Source of the DNA: Micromonospora sp. U21
GTDB taxonomy: Bacteria > Actinomycetota > Actinomycetes > Mycobacteriales > Micromonosporaceae
Direction of reading: 5' to 3'
NCBI RefSeq assembly: GCF_018070045.1
Contig: NZ_JAGPYK010000008.1
Span: 241,657 to 305,656, forward strand
DNA: 64,000 bases
Program-made: the position numbers and the translations under genes
Shown: piece after piece, positions 47,501-55,612 of the stretch
Numbering within the stretch: position 1 is the stretch's first letter
Layout of the letters: each line of letters begins with the position of its first letter
Notes under the pieces: model-generated
Told to the model about the DNA's origin: nothing
Database searches by the model: none
Seen by the model: only the letters and a program-made list of their open reading frames with translations

Positions 47501-49023
47501 CCAACAGCTTCACCTGGCGTGATCAACCCGCCGCTGTTGGATACGAAGCGACTGTCGATGCTCAGATCGTCACGGTCGCGGTACCGCGGACGCTAGCAGC
47601 GTTCGGTCTGCACCACTCGCCGCGACGCCTTCGCCAACTGCGCCGGGACTTTTTCGTCGACCAACTCCGTACCCGGCTGCACGCGCTTCAGGTCGATACG
47701 TTCCTGTCACGCAATATCGCGGAGGCCATTGTCGCGGCGGCAGCCGTGGCCGTCCGGGACAACGCTGACCCAGCGCAGTTTTCGGCGCTGCCGGCCGCGC
47801 AGTGGCGACGACTCGTCGCCGATCTGCTCAGTGAAGGGGTGATCGGGCTTGACGACGACGATGACGACGTCGACGCCGAGAACCCCGGCCTGAGCCCGCG
47901 GCACCAGCAGTTGCTTGATGTCTTGATCGATGGCCCCGTAGCGCAAGTGATCGCCGAGACCACCGGTCTGCTGGTGGCCGAGCCTGACGACACGTGGCTG
48001 TCCTGGCTGCGTACACGTTATGTGCAGACCATGGCTGCCGCGTGGCAAGCCGCCGCGCAGCAGATCTGCCCGGATTTCGACGCCGACCTCGACAGCATCA
48101 TCGATGTCGATCCGGTCGCAGACGGTCCGACCGCGACGTTCGTGCTCAGCGACGCCACGATCGGCGGCGGCGGAATGTTGGAGGCACTGACCTCACGAAT
48201 CAGCGACGATCCGCGACAGTTCGACTATCTCGTGGTCACGGCCCTGCAACCGTCCGACCTAGAGGAGGTCGACCGGTCGCTGCGCCACACCTTGGCGTTG
48301 CTCGAAAATAAGGTTGCTGACGCCGCACACCGGTTTCGGGTCGCCACCGGCGATCGGCTCACAGCCTGGCAGGACTTGCTTGCGCTGCTCACCGCTCACG
48401 GGGTCAGCCTGTCCCACGTCACCGTCACCACTCTGGCCAGCCGCGTCTTTCGGGCGAGGTCCGGGCCTGAGCTGGACACCCTGCTGCGAGATTGCCTAAC
48501 CCGCTGGGACGACATCGAAGCCAGTTCAGGGTTCGCAATCGACCATCGTAGCATCTGTATGGCGCTGGCCGCCGATCCTGACATCCGCGCGGGGCTGGTT
48601 AGGGCGGTTCCCGAAAGCGGCAGCGAAGGCGAGACGTGGGCCCGGTCCGTGCTACAGGGCCTGTTGTGGCCGAGCGCGGAGGCACGACGGGCGCAGTCTC
48701 TCGTGGCATCGAACCGATTCGTCAACGAGGCCCCGATGACCGAACGGACTCTAGTGCTGGATGCTCTGCCTGACGCGGTCGAAGACGTCGACGTCGACCA
48801 TTCGCACTGGGTCCGCCACCTCACCGAGCGTATCGCCGCCTCGGGACGGTGCCGCCTAGTCTCGGGCACGGATGACCGAGCCCGCCTCAAGCAGGCGCTT
48901 CAGCATCTCGTCACCCACCCCGTCGAATTGGGCTGGCTGCACGTGCACCCACACGTGGAAGCCGCCGCACGCCGCGACGGATTTCTTGCCGTAAACGTGT
49001 CGCTGGAGGAGTCGCCGCAGTGA
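44566..49023 (+). CDS. dpdJ: DpdJ, very large DEAD/DEAH-type helicase with a zinc insert
   Basis: A 1485-residue SF2 helicase. Walker A is AGTGSGKT at 178-185, DEVH at 373-376, with SATLA further on and motif VI QRRGRAGRT. Between Walker A and DEVH a cysteine-rich insert carries Cys272, 277, 286, 310 and 313, a probable zinc ribbon. The long C-terminal part (residues about 700-1485) has no recognised motif and may contact other Dpd proteins. It overlaps dpdI at the start and dpdK at the end. Confidence 0.83.
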   Translation: MVSGLSDILRVLDALEDAEARHLVWGLTEETWTEDRLIEAISEVAPSNDPHDLLEQLLQHNLVFELDRCWPKEYRTRMAETMRLMAHLRQQFPNRSWEAAPRLVADFRFRHEPRWFPERDLTPDAAAARLTAHQVASAKVEAARQVLGRRELSTFQLDSTIQVLAAMAGRDRGVVVSAGTGSGKTLAFYLPALAYLATRPISSRGVGVVAIYPRNELLKDQLASALDETRRLRQAGGRQIRIGAYFGNTPHTIYPRSAPNRAWRKAARGWICPFLTCPAAAGGGRCGGDLVWLFADYDASPQRQRERLTCAACGDVVGDDEVLLTRRSMQQKPPDLLFTTTEMLNRSLSDGWNMHVFGVGPMALTRPGLVLLDEVHTYEGSDGAQVAYLLRRWRRLMGRPTTWVGLSATLANADRFFESLCGLVEGTVVTVEPQQEHMKPRGREYQVVLRGDPGQQTALLSTTIQSLMLLRRVLDPQPTQLGAYGNRVFAFCDNLDLVNRLYRQMLSAEGVTATGRRAGNGLALASLRMSRATHREGPVVDWERRDADGQHWWMPELLGFNDRGLTIGRTSSQDTGVRVGAEIVVTTSSLEVGFDDPTVGAVLQHKAPRDVASFLQRRGRAGRTQTQRPWTIVVLSDFGRDRTAYQDYETLLTPALPEKRLPLGNQSVRKMQAAMCLIDWAAHTMDVTARAWGRGRSMRKVFIQPDTNHAQLREAVADLLTRVMNGGPEREDLVTFVRSSLRLTAEEVDAMCWEQPRSLLLDAVPTARRRLMSRWAAYDNGELKPEGEEWVNDSPLPEFIPKALFSDLCLPEVAIEPPSDYDQAARESIAVHMALNELAPGKVTMRWAVERGQGLWIEPAPDGSAVALECGLARSGQIIGEVPGEQGLVPLVRPLITAPNVPDRAVQPSSNGRLHWQVRRQAPGGAIELIRPRTGPLVADVISVQAYLHTGRGALRTWRYALQASATLVRRPGGRQQITNSFTWRDQPAAVGYEATVDAQIVTVAVPRTLAAFGLHHSPRRLRQLRRDFFVDQLRTRLHALQVDTFLSRNIAEAIVAAAAVAVRDNADPAQFSALPAAQWRRLVADLLSEGVIGLDDDDDDVDAENPGLSPRHQQLLDVLIDGPVAQVIAETTGLLVAEPDDTWLSWLRTRYVQTMAAAWQAAAQQICPDFDADLDSIIDVDPVADGPTATFVLSDATIGGGGMLEALTSRISDDPRQFDYLVVTALQPSDLEEVDRSLRHTLALLENKVADAAHRFRVATGDRLTAWQDLLALLTAHGVSLSHVTVTTLASRVFRARSGPELDTLLRDCLTRWDDIEASSGFAIDHRSICMALAADPDIRAGLVRAVPESGSEGETWARSVLQGLLWPSAEARRAQSLVASNRFVNEAPMTERTLVLDALPDAVEDVDVDHSHWVRHLTERIAASGRCRLVSGTDDRARLKQALQHLVTHPVELGWLHVHPHVEAAARRDGFLAVNVSLEESPQ

Positions 49024-49559
49024 GCACGCGCCACATTCACCGGCTCGCCGCCCGCCCGCACCGCCTCATCGCCGAGGCTCTCCAAGGTTTGATCGTTAGT
49101 GAGCTTCTCGCGCCCGGACGCCGACTCTTGATCGCCTCGCCGTGGATCAGCGATGTACCGCTGCTGGACAACCGCAGCGGACGTTTCAGCGTTCTCGACT
49201 CCACATGGGGGGCGCGAGTGATCCGCCTTTCGGCGATCCTGCGCACACTTCTAGGGCAGCAGACGAGCGTCTATCTTCACTGCGGATTGGGCGACCGTCA
49301 GACGCGTTTCATTGAGCGACTCCAAGACTTCGCACGACGCGATGGAACGGAGTCCTTGTTTCACCCGCGCCAGTCGATACACGACCCGAACACCGTGATC
49401 GACCACGAAAAGGCGATCGCAGGCGACGACTGGATCATCCACGGATCGATGAACCTGACGTATAGGGGAGTCGAGATCAATGGAGAATTGGTGACCGTGT
49501 CTACGAACCCGGCGCACGTCGCGGCCGTCACCACCGAACTGATGAGCCTGTTCGCATGA
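49020..49559 (+). CDS. dpdK: DpdK, phospholipase D-like nuclease candidate
   Basis: A 179-residue protein with a single HKD motif, His129-x-Lys131 and Asp136 (DHEKAIAGDD), followed by IIHGSMNLTYRG, as in single-domain PLD nucleases that work as dimers. It is the only clear nuclease-type active site on the restriction arm, so it is a good candidate for the DNA-cutting component. GTG overlaps the dpdJ stop and ATGA couples it to the next gene. Confidence 0.82.
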   Translation: MSTRHIHRLAARPHRLIAEALQGLIVSELLAPGRRLLIASPWISDVPLLDNRSGRFSVLDSTWGARVIRLSAILRTLLGQQTSVYLHCGLGDRQTRFIERLQDFARRDGTESLFHPRQSIHDPNTVIDHEKAIAGDDWIIHGSMNLTYRGVEINGELVTVSTNPAHVAAVTTELMSLFA

Positions 49560-51832
49560 GCGGGGAGGTAGTCGCGACGACGCTATTGCAGCGCTGGGTG
49601 TCGTTTCGTGCCGCGTTCTTCGCACCGCCCAACAACCTGCGCATTGGCAGCGGCATATCCGCCCTCGACCGTCTCGTCGCGACTGCCGATGACCTCATCG
49701 CGCAGGACCCTGCAAAGCCGGTGGTACTGCCCGCACTCATCGACGGCACTACCCATTACTTCGGCTTGGCCTTCACCGCGGAAGAGTCCCGCACACTGCG
49801 CGAACTGCTGCAGTCGCACGTTGGCAAGACCTGGACGGACTTCGACGGCCAGAGCGTGCACGGCAGAACGAGCGGTGATCCGCTGGAACAGGCTGCAGTC
49901 GGGTTCGCCGGAGACAGCCGTTACGTCTACCGCTTCCGTGTCGCCGACCAGGGCCGCAACGAGGTACGAGTGTCGATCCAGGGCCTGCTGGCCTCGATCA
50001 GGTCGGCGCCACGGCGGCAGGCACGTCTCGCGCTGCCCATTGGGCGCCTGATCAATAACTTCGCCGACGCCTGCGCCGCCGGCGCGGAACAGGCGGCCGA
50101 CACTGCTTACGCAATCCTCGCCGCTGATCACCGGCTTTCGCAGGCGAACCGGCTGTTTCTACAGGTCCAGTTGCTCGCCGCCTTCGAACGCTGGGGCGAT
50201 CTCGACCAGCATCCGGAACTGGACACGCTGCTGAGGCTTCCCCGCCCGAGTCTGGCCTCCGACGCCCTTGCGCGTCTGGCCATGTCGAAGCTGGCGGACC
50301 CGCCCGATTTGGTGGCGTTCGCACCGGTCGCCACACGATACAACGCCCTCGTCGACTCGGTGTCGGCAGTCCGGTCGGCCGCCGGCGCCCGCTATTACAC
50401 GCTGTGGGCGCTCACCACCGGTGAAGCACCCGAAATGCTTCGACAGCGCCTCATGGAAGCCGGATGGGTCACGGACCCAACCATCGTCGCTGTGCTGAGC
50501 GCTGCTTCCGCCGCTGGTCGCACTCCGGCCACGCCGGTGGCCGCCAGCTCCGTCGATCAGGTGCGCCACAGCGCTAAGGAGTCTCTCGAGGCCGGGCGCT
50601 TCGACGCCGCCGTCGACCTGCTGTCGGCGCTGCCCGCCGACCTCGTGGACCTACCAGCGGTCGTCGAGGCGGTGTCGCATACCTTTACTTTGAAGGCGAT
50701 CGCCCTGCTCGAACGACACCGTGCCACGCACGGTGATGATGCCATCCGCCATGCCCTCAGCCTTTCTCAACGCCACGACAGCCAGATCGAACCGGCGGCG
50801 CTGCCACACAAGCTCATTGATTTGTTCTCCGCGTCGACGAGCTTGCAACAGGTATCCCACCTTGTCGCGTCCATCGAACGCACTGGTGTGGCCGAACTGC
50901 GGGCCCCCGGTGGCACCAATGCAGCCTGCCAGGCACTGCGGGAGGTCATGGGCGACGACGGGCCTGGACGGCTGTCTCCGGGAATCGATATGTGCATCGA
51001 TCTGGTCAGGGACCTCAAGGCCAGTGATGCTCCGGTCGACGACGTCCGGTCGCTCAGCTGCCAAGTCCTGGAGCTGTGGGCTTATCACGACACGAGCGGT
51101 GACCGTCACCGCGCCACAAGGATGGCGCAGCTCGTCGCTGATCTCGTAGACCTCGGCCTCGGCCTGCGGGTCTTCGATGAGGTCGTCGAACTCATCCGTG
51201 CCGCGTGGGACCCGTTCCTCACCGATGCTGATCTACCGATCGGCCTGGACCTGCTCGAACATCTCCTCGCTCACCGCGTCGATGTCACCGACAGCCTCGA
51301 CAAGTTAGCGGTACCCATGCTGTCGCGAATCGGGGCCCACAATGCCAGCCGAATCCCGCCAGCGGTGCTCGCCGTCGCCGTCGACCTCGCCCCGTCATTC
51401 GGCCTCACTGTAGCGGTCCCGGCCGCCCCGCAGACGGTAGGCGACCGGCCGGCGACCGCCCATCCAGGCACTCGCATCGGCCTGTACTCGCTGCAAGTAC
51501 AGGCGCTCGACCGCGCCGCGCGAATCCTGCGCGAGCGCCATCCCGGCCTCGAGGTGGTGGCCTGCGCTGACCATGTGGCGACCGACCCGCTGCGGGCTGC
51601 GGCGCGGAACGTGGACTTGTTCGTCGTCATGGATCGCGCCGCCGCTCATGCGGCCACGAACGCCCTCAAGGCGGAACGACGGACCGCGCCAATTCGATAC
51701 GCTGCCGGGAAAGGGTCGACCTCGATGATTGAGGCGGCGGAGGCTTGGCTTCGTGAGCAAGTAACTTCTGTTAGCGATGTCCGACCCCCCGCGCAGCGAA
51801 TACCGACCAGGGCAGCGGTGGACCAACCGTGA
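49556..51832 (+). CDS. dpdD: DpdD-like protein, last gene of the restriction arm
   Basis: A 758-residue soluble protein lacking recognisable enzymatic motifs. The first 130 residues contain RVSFRAAFFAPPNNLRIG-like and HYFGLAFTAEES segments; the middle is helical, repeat-like; the C-terminal domain (ARILRERHPGLEVVACADHV, then VDLFVVMDRAAAH and IRYAAGKGSTSMIEA) looks Rossmann-like. It overlaps dpdK by 4 bases. I name it DpdD because it is the one large Dpd protein not otherwise placed; a search is needed to confirm. Its end faces the minus-strand arm. Confidence 0.6.
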   Translation: MSGEVVATTLLQRWVSFRAAFFAPPNNLRIGSGISALDRLVATADDLIAQDPAKPVVLPALIDGTTHYFGLAFTAEESRTLRELLQSHVGKTWTDFDGQSVHGRTSGDPLEQAAVGFAGDSRYVYRFRVADQGRNEVRVSIQGLLASIRSAPRRQARLALPIGRLINNFADACAAGAEQAADTAYAILAADHRLSQANRLFLQVQLLAAFERWGDLDQHPELDTLLRLPRPSLASDALARLAMSKLADPPDLVAFAPVATRYNALVDSVSAVRSAAGARYYTLWALTTGEAPEMLRQRLMEAGWVTDPTIVAVLSAASAAGRTPATPVAASSVDQVRHSAKESLEAGRFDAAVDLLSALPADLVDLPAVVEAVSHTFTLKAIALLERHRATHGDDAIRHALSLSQRHDSQIEPAALPHKLIDLFSASTSLQQVSHLVASIERTGVAELRAPGGTNAACQALREVMGDDGPGRLSPGIDMCIDLVRDLKASDAPVDDVRSLSCQVLELWAYHDTSGDRHRATRMAQLVADLVDLGLGLRVFDEVVELIRAAWDPFLTDADLPIGLDLLEHLLAHRVDVTDSLDKLAVPMLSRIGAHNASRIPPAVLAVAVDLAPSFGLTVAVPAAPQTVGDRPATAHPGTRIGLYSLQVQALDRAARILRERHPGLEVVACADHVATDPLRAAARNVDLFVVMDRAAAHAATNALKAERRTAPIRYAAGKGSTSMIEAAEAWLREQVTSVSDVRPPAQRIPTRAAVDQP

Positions 51833-51924
51833 GGATCCCTTTCTAAAGGTGGCTAGAGTCCTAAACGTTCGGGTCTGCTGGTCGGGCCCTTTCCTTCGGC
51901 GCGTTACGTCTTGCAACAGGTGGA

Positions 51925-51956
51925 CCTGACCCTAGCCCTAAGGCGCAGGGGTCAGG
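51925..51956. terminator. Bidirectional hairpin between the two dpd arms
   Basis: CCTGACCC at 51925-51932 and GGGTCAGG at 51949-51956 are perfectly complementary, with a 16-base loop. It lies in the 210-base gap where the restriction arm (plus) and the modification arm (minus) meet, so it could end transcription from both sides. No strong T-run follows on either strand. Confidence 0.55.
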
Positions 51957-52042
51957 ACCATTATCGGCAATTCGAATAGCGCAAGAAGGCCTCGCCCTTA
52001 GTTGTTGGTTCTTCCGCGGCGGCACTTCGAGGGGAGGGCAAT

Positions 52043-53239
52043 TTAAAAGAGGCGATTCGACCGATCGTGCCGCTTCCCCTGCTTCGCGTAGTATTTGGAG
52101 ACGAGATAGTCAGTGATTCGTTGGATATCTCGAGGGGTGTTCTGAACATCGTTCCAGCGGCGCGGAATCCCGTCACCCAAATCCCACGTGCCCTCGGTCC
52201 AGCGACAGTAGTCCTTGACTGTCTTAAGTCCCGTAGCGAATCCCTGAGTGTCCGGCACGTCCTCGCCGCTGCCATTCGTGTCGGCGATGGCGTCCATCAG
52301 ATAGCCCATGCTGATGACCCCAGCGCCATGCATCAGCCGCGATTTGCGAGGGGGTTTACCCCACGCATCCTCACCAAAGACCTCCCGTACGGCAGTCCAG
52401 AAGTCGCCCAGCACGGTCACCATCAGGCCGATGTTAGGCAATGTGTTATCGCTACCACGGAAGCGGTACAGGACGCCGTCGGAAATGCTATTTTCGAGCA
52501 TGCGCAGCATGGAGTTATCTTTGATGACGCCCGTAGGATTCGTTGGCGTTTGAATCATGTGATGCAGCGGTGAACGTTCGTCGAAGTTGAGGCGCTCGAG
52601 AACCGTTGCCGGGAGTTGCCGTACGCGCAACTGGTTCGGCAATGGGCCAGACGCTGCCGGGAGCAGTTCGTGAATGAGGCCCTTTGGAAGCGGCTTGGTC
52701 GAGTTCACGAGGATGAACTGTGACCGGTGGTCAGCCTGGTCAGCGGTGATGAAGGCAGTGACGCAGATCGGGAAGGCGGCGACGTCTGCGTCACGGATCG
52801 CCGCACAACGCTGCTGGCCGTCTACGATGAAGCCTGGCTTGTCGGCGTCCTCCCAGTTCTCGTTGACGGGTAACAGGAGAGTTCCTGAGCGTACGTAGCC
52901 AGGGCCGTCAGTATGGGTGTCAGCCGGAACAAAGCGAACCCGGTCATCGAAGGCCACCACGATTGCATTAGGCAGCAGGGGACTCTCGTCAGACTCAACG
53001 TAGCGCCGGATCGCGGCCACGTGTGCGAGGACCTCGGGGCGCTGGTAGCCGTGTAGCTGCTGCTGGCTGTCACGCCGCACACGTGAAACGGCGGCAAAGG
53101 ACGGGACTTGCTTCCCGTCCACGGCGAAGGTGTAAAGACGGCGATTCGGGCCCTGCCTGATCTCGAGGGCGGGGAGATGTAGCACGTTCTTCTGGTTCCC
53201 CGCCTCGACCATGCCGCTCTTTCGGCCCTGCCTAGTCAC
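52043..53239 (-). CDS. dpdB: DpdB1, DGQHR-domain partner of the DNA transglycosylase
   Basis: A 398-residue protein with the DGQHR-type core FIVDGQQRCAAI (DGQQR at 140-144), a YQRPEV block and the C-terminal AWGKPPRKSRLMHGAG block. The same family includes DndB and DpdB; DpdB works with DpdA to put preQ0 into DNA. GTG 53239 is preferred because GGAGAAG lies 7 bases upstream and it overlaps the dpdA stop by 8 bases. It is the last gene of the modification operon. A second protein of this family lies just upstream of dpdA. Confidence 0.85.
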   Translation of the reverse strand: MTRQGRKSGMVEAGNQKNVLHLPALEIRQGPNRRLYTFAVDGKQVPSFAAVSRVRRDSQQQLHGYQRPEVLAHVAAIRRYVESDESPLLPNAIVVAFDDRVRFVPADTHTDGPGYVRSGTLLLPVNENWEDADKPGFIVDGQQRCAAIRDADVAAFPICVTAFITADQADHRSQFILVNSTKPLPKGLIHELLPAASGPLPNQLRVRQLPATVLERLNFDERSPLHHMIQTPTNPTGVIKDNSMLRMLENSISDGVLYRFRGSDNTLPNIGLMVTVLGDFWTAVREVFGEDAWGKPPRKSRLMHGAGVISMGYLMDAIADTNGSGEDVPDTQGFATGLKTVKDYCRWTEGTWDLGDGIPRRWNDVQNTPRDIQRITDYLVSKYYAKQGKRHDRSNRLF

Positions 53240-54473
53240 GATCGTCTTCTCCAAGCTGCCGGCGCACTCGCTGGCCGAACACGTGTAGGTTGTGGAAGCC
53301 CCGACGCTTGTTGCGCTCGGCGCCACGAAAGATAATCACTTCAATGCCTACTGATGCACAGATCGTGCAGTCGCAGGCCCGCCACGGCCGGTTTTCAAGA
53401 GTGTCGCGGTATTGGCTGGTCCTATCAGCCTTGCGATCCCACACGGCGCTGTATTCCGCCAGGGCCTCTAGGGCGGCGTCCACGTCGACTTCGTCCTTAT
53501 CGAACTGGCGAAGGCGAGCCAGTGCGGCGCGTTCCAACTGCATGGCTTGCCCTTGGCTGATCTCGCCGGAGCGAATTCTTGCCTTAAGTTTGGCGTTGCC
53601 GTCAACCTGGGGGACGCGGAGTGCCACGAAGGTTCGATCGGGGGCGTAGTAATTGTCTCGGTCGTCCTTGAAAGCCTGACGAAAGGGTGAGGTGCTGTCG
53701 AAGCTTGTCACGCCATGGGCAGCGAAAGTTGGGATCTTTTCGCAACGGCTAATTCCCAGGAGATGTAACTCTGTATCGGACTCCCGTACGTCATCGATCC
53801 TCTGCAGGCAGGCGAGGATCTCATTCGTTTTGAGAGGCACCATGCCCCCGAGGGCAATGCGTCGATACCCGATCCGTTGCAGTTCCTCTACGGCGTACGC
53901 GTAGGACTCCGGGCTCCAACCCTGAGCGACCCCAAGCGGAATGAAGTGGACATCGCTTGCGCTACATCGCCTCCAGAAATCGGCGGCCAAGTCGAGGGTG
54001 ATCTTTTGCCTGCGAACCCACTCGGCGGCAGCATCATCAGTACGAACGACCTTCGGCTCGTACTGAAAGATAACGTGGTCGACTGAGATGCCGTAGTCGA
54101 ATCCACACCCCTCGTAGAAGCTCACCACCTCTTCGACGCTGTACGGCGGGTTCTCTTCGCCGACGTAGGAGAAGGCACCGCAATCGCCCATGATCTTCAA
54201 GGGCGCACTCCCGTTGTTGAGACGAAAGAACTCCCTTGCCCCCTGTCGGTACAGGCGGTGGCGCTGGGGCCCGGTGTACTTACCAGTGCTGGAACTGGCG
54301 GTCCCGTCCACGATGGCCTTCGACACCAAGAGGCCGTTGAACGGTGGCGGCTTCAGCACTTCGTGCGCGTACAGATCGTCGCGTTGGCGCACCCGGAACG
54401 GGTCGCGCTCCTCAGTGAGGAAGTCGAACGTCGGGTCTACCTGATCCTGGCTGTCAGGAAAGAAAAACTTCAT
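53232..54473 (-). CDS. dpdA: DpdA, TGT-like DNA-guanine transglycosylase
   Basis: A 413-residue homologue of tRNA-guanine transglycosylase. Asp97 in MGDCGAFSYV corresponds to the general acid/base DSGGFQ of TGT, and Asp259 in GVTSFDSTSPFR to the catalytic nucleophile. Cys367, Cys369, Cys372 and a His at 394 or 397 form the zinc site. In the Dpd system DpdA exchanges guanine in DNA for preQ0. It overlaps the DGQHR gene upstream (ATGA at 54470-54473) and the one downstream. The short-loop CDCTIC zinc motif and Dpd context separate it from the tRNA enzyme. Confidence 0.93.
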   Translation of the reverse strand: MKFFFPDSQDQVDPTFDFLTEERDPFRVRQRDDLYAHEVLKPPPFNGLLVSKAIVDGTASSSTGKYTGPQRHRLYRQGAREFFRLNNGSAPLKIMGDCGAFSYVGEENPPYSVEEVVSFYEGCGFDYGISVDHVIFQYEPKVVRTDDAAAEWVRRQKITLDLAADFWRRCSASDVHFIPLGVAQGWSPESYAYAVEELQRIGYRRIALGGMVPLKTNEILACLQRIDDVRESDTELHLLGISRCEKIPTFAAHGVTSFDSTSPFRQAFKDDRDNYYAPDRTFVALRVPQVDGNAKLKARIRSGEISQGQAMQLERAALARLRQFDKDEVDVDAALEALAEYSAVWDRKADRTSQYRDTLENRPWRACDCTICASVGIEVIIFRGAERNKRRGFHNLHVFGQRVRRQLGEDDRD

Positions 54474-55612
54474 CGAATTCCCGCCCGTTCGTTCAGGTAG
54501 ACGCGGATGAGGTAGTTGGACAACTCCTGCACATGGCGGGACAGATTTTCAATCTCGTTCCACCGAAGGTTGAGCTCGTCCCACCTTCCCCCCGTCCACT
54601 GACAGTGAGGCGCAATCACCGCGAGGTGTTTGCTGACCAGTCCGGGCGCCTCGGGGAGACGGGCATCCACCGTGCCCAACACCCGATCCATCAGTCGTCC
54701 CATGGCCCGTATGCCTGCTCCGTGCATGAGCCGGCTCTTGCTCGGCGGCTTGCCCCATGCGTCTGGGAAGGTTTCACGGACCGCTGACCAATAGGTGCAG
54801 AGTGCCTGGAGAATTCCGTCGAAGTCAGTCTCGTTGCGGGTGACGTCGCGGTAGGGGAAGAGGCACCCAGCCGGCGAGGTGAGACTCTCCTGGATCATCT
54901 CGACGACGACGGTATCGGTGATCACCGCGTTCGGTGCCTGCTGCCGGTTGGTCGACGCCCGTTTGATCAGCCCGTAGAAGGGCGATGCCTTGTCGGCGTT
55001 CAGGACGTCGCACAGTGCCGAGGGTGCCTTCCGTATGGCGAGCCGGGTAGGTAACGGGCTGTCGACCTCCGGCAGGAGTTCGGTCACCAGGCCACGCGGT
55101 AGCGGGCGGGTGTTGTTGATGCGCAGGAACTGGTCGCGCTGGAAACTGACGCTGTCCGCCACGAAGGCGGTCACCGGCACCGGAAACTGCTGCCGCTGGG
55201 TCCGGGACAGCGCGAGGGCCCGCTGCTGCCCGTCGACGATCCATGCGGGCTTGGGCTTGCCGGGTTGAGGCAAGGGAATGCTCAGTAGTCCGGAGGTGGC
55301 GAGTCCGTCCGCGGCGCCTGGTCCTCTGCTCGACTGGAACCGCACGTTGGAGGACAGGGCCAGGATGATGGGATTGGGAAAGACGGCGGCTTCGCTGTCG
55401 AGGTAGTCGACGATCTCCTGTATGTGTTTCCGCACCTGCGGGCGTTGGTAGCCGATCAGCTTCCCGGCGTCGTCCCGACTGACGCGGGAGATCTCCGCGA
55501 TCTGCAGGACCTCTTCCGCTTGCAGCGTGAAGAGATAGAGGGCCGGGGTGCCGGGCTGGGCGATTCGCAGGGCACGGCGTGCGATGGTCTTGGGATCGTG
55601 TGCGGGCGGCAT
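54470..55612 (-). CDS. dpdB: DpdB2, second DGQHR-domain protein
   Basis: A 380-residue paralogue of the 52043-53239 product. DGQQR is at 127-131 (AWIVDGQQRALAL) and the YQRPQV and AWGKPPSKSRLMHGAG blocks match, so the two clearly share ancestry, but the N-terminus and middle diverge. ATG 55612 overlaps the dpdC stop (TGATG), and it ends in an ATGA overlap with dpdA. The known minimal system uses one DpdB, so the second copy may give a hetero-oligomer or a different specificity. Confidence 0.85.
   Translation of the reverse strand: MPPAHDPKTIARRALRIAQPGTPALYLFTLQAEEVLQIAEISRVSRDDAGKLIGYQRPQVRKHIQEIVDYLDSEAAVFPNPIILALSSNVRFQSSRGPGAADGLATSGLLSIPLPQPGKPKPAWIVDGQQRALALSRTQRQQFPVPVTAFVADSVSFQRDQFLRINNTRPLPRGLVTELLPEVDSPLPTRLAIRKAPSALCDVLNADKASPFYGLIKRASTNRQQAPNAVITDTVVVEMIQESLTSPAGCLFPYRDVTRNETDFDGILQALCTYWSAVRETFPDAWGKPPSKSRLMHGAGIRAMGRLMDRVLGTVDARLPEAPGLVSKHLAVIAPHCQWTGGRWDELNLRWNEIENLSRHVQELSNYLIRVYLNERAGIR

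Noticed and set aside
34378..49559. Helicase-rich operon read as DISARM or a plain restriction system
   Set aside because: No DNA methyltransferase is present, while a TGT-like DpdA, DGQHR proteins and preQ0 genes are, which fits the Dpd system better.
52043..55612. DGQHR genes taken as DndB of a DNA phosphorothioation system
   Set aside because: No DndA, DndC, DndD or DndE homologue is in the window; the partner is DpdA.
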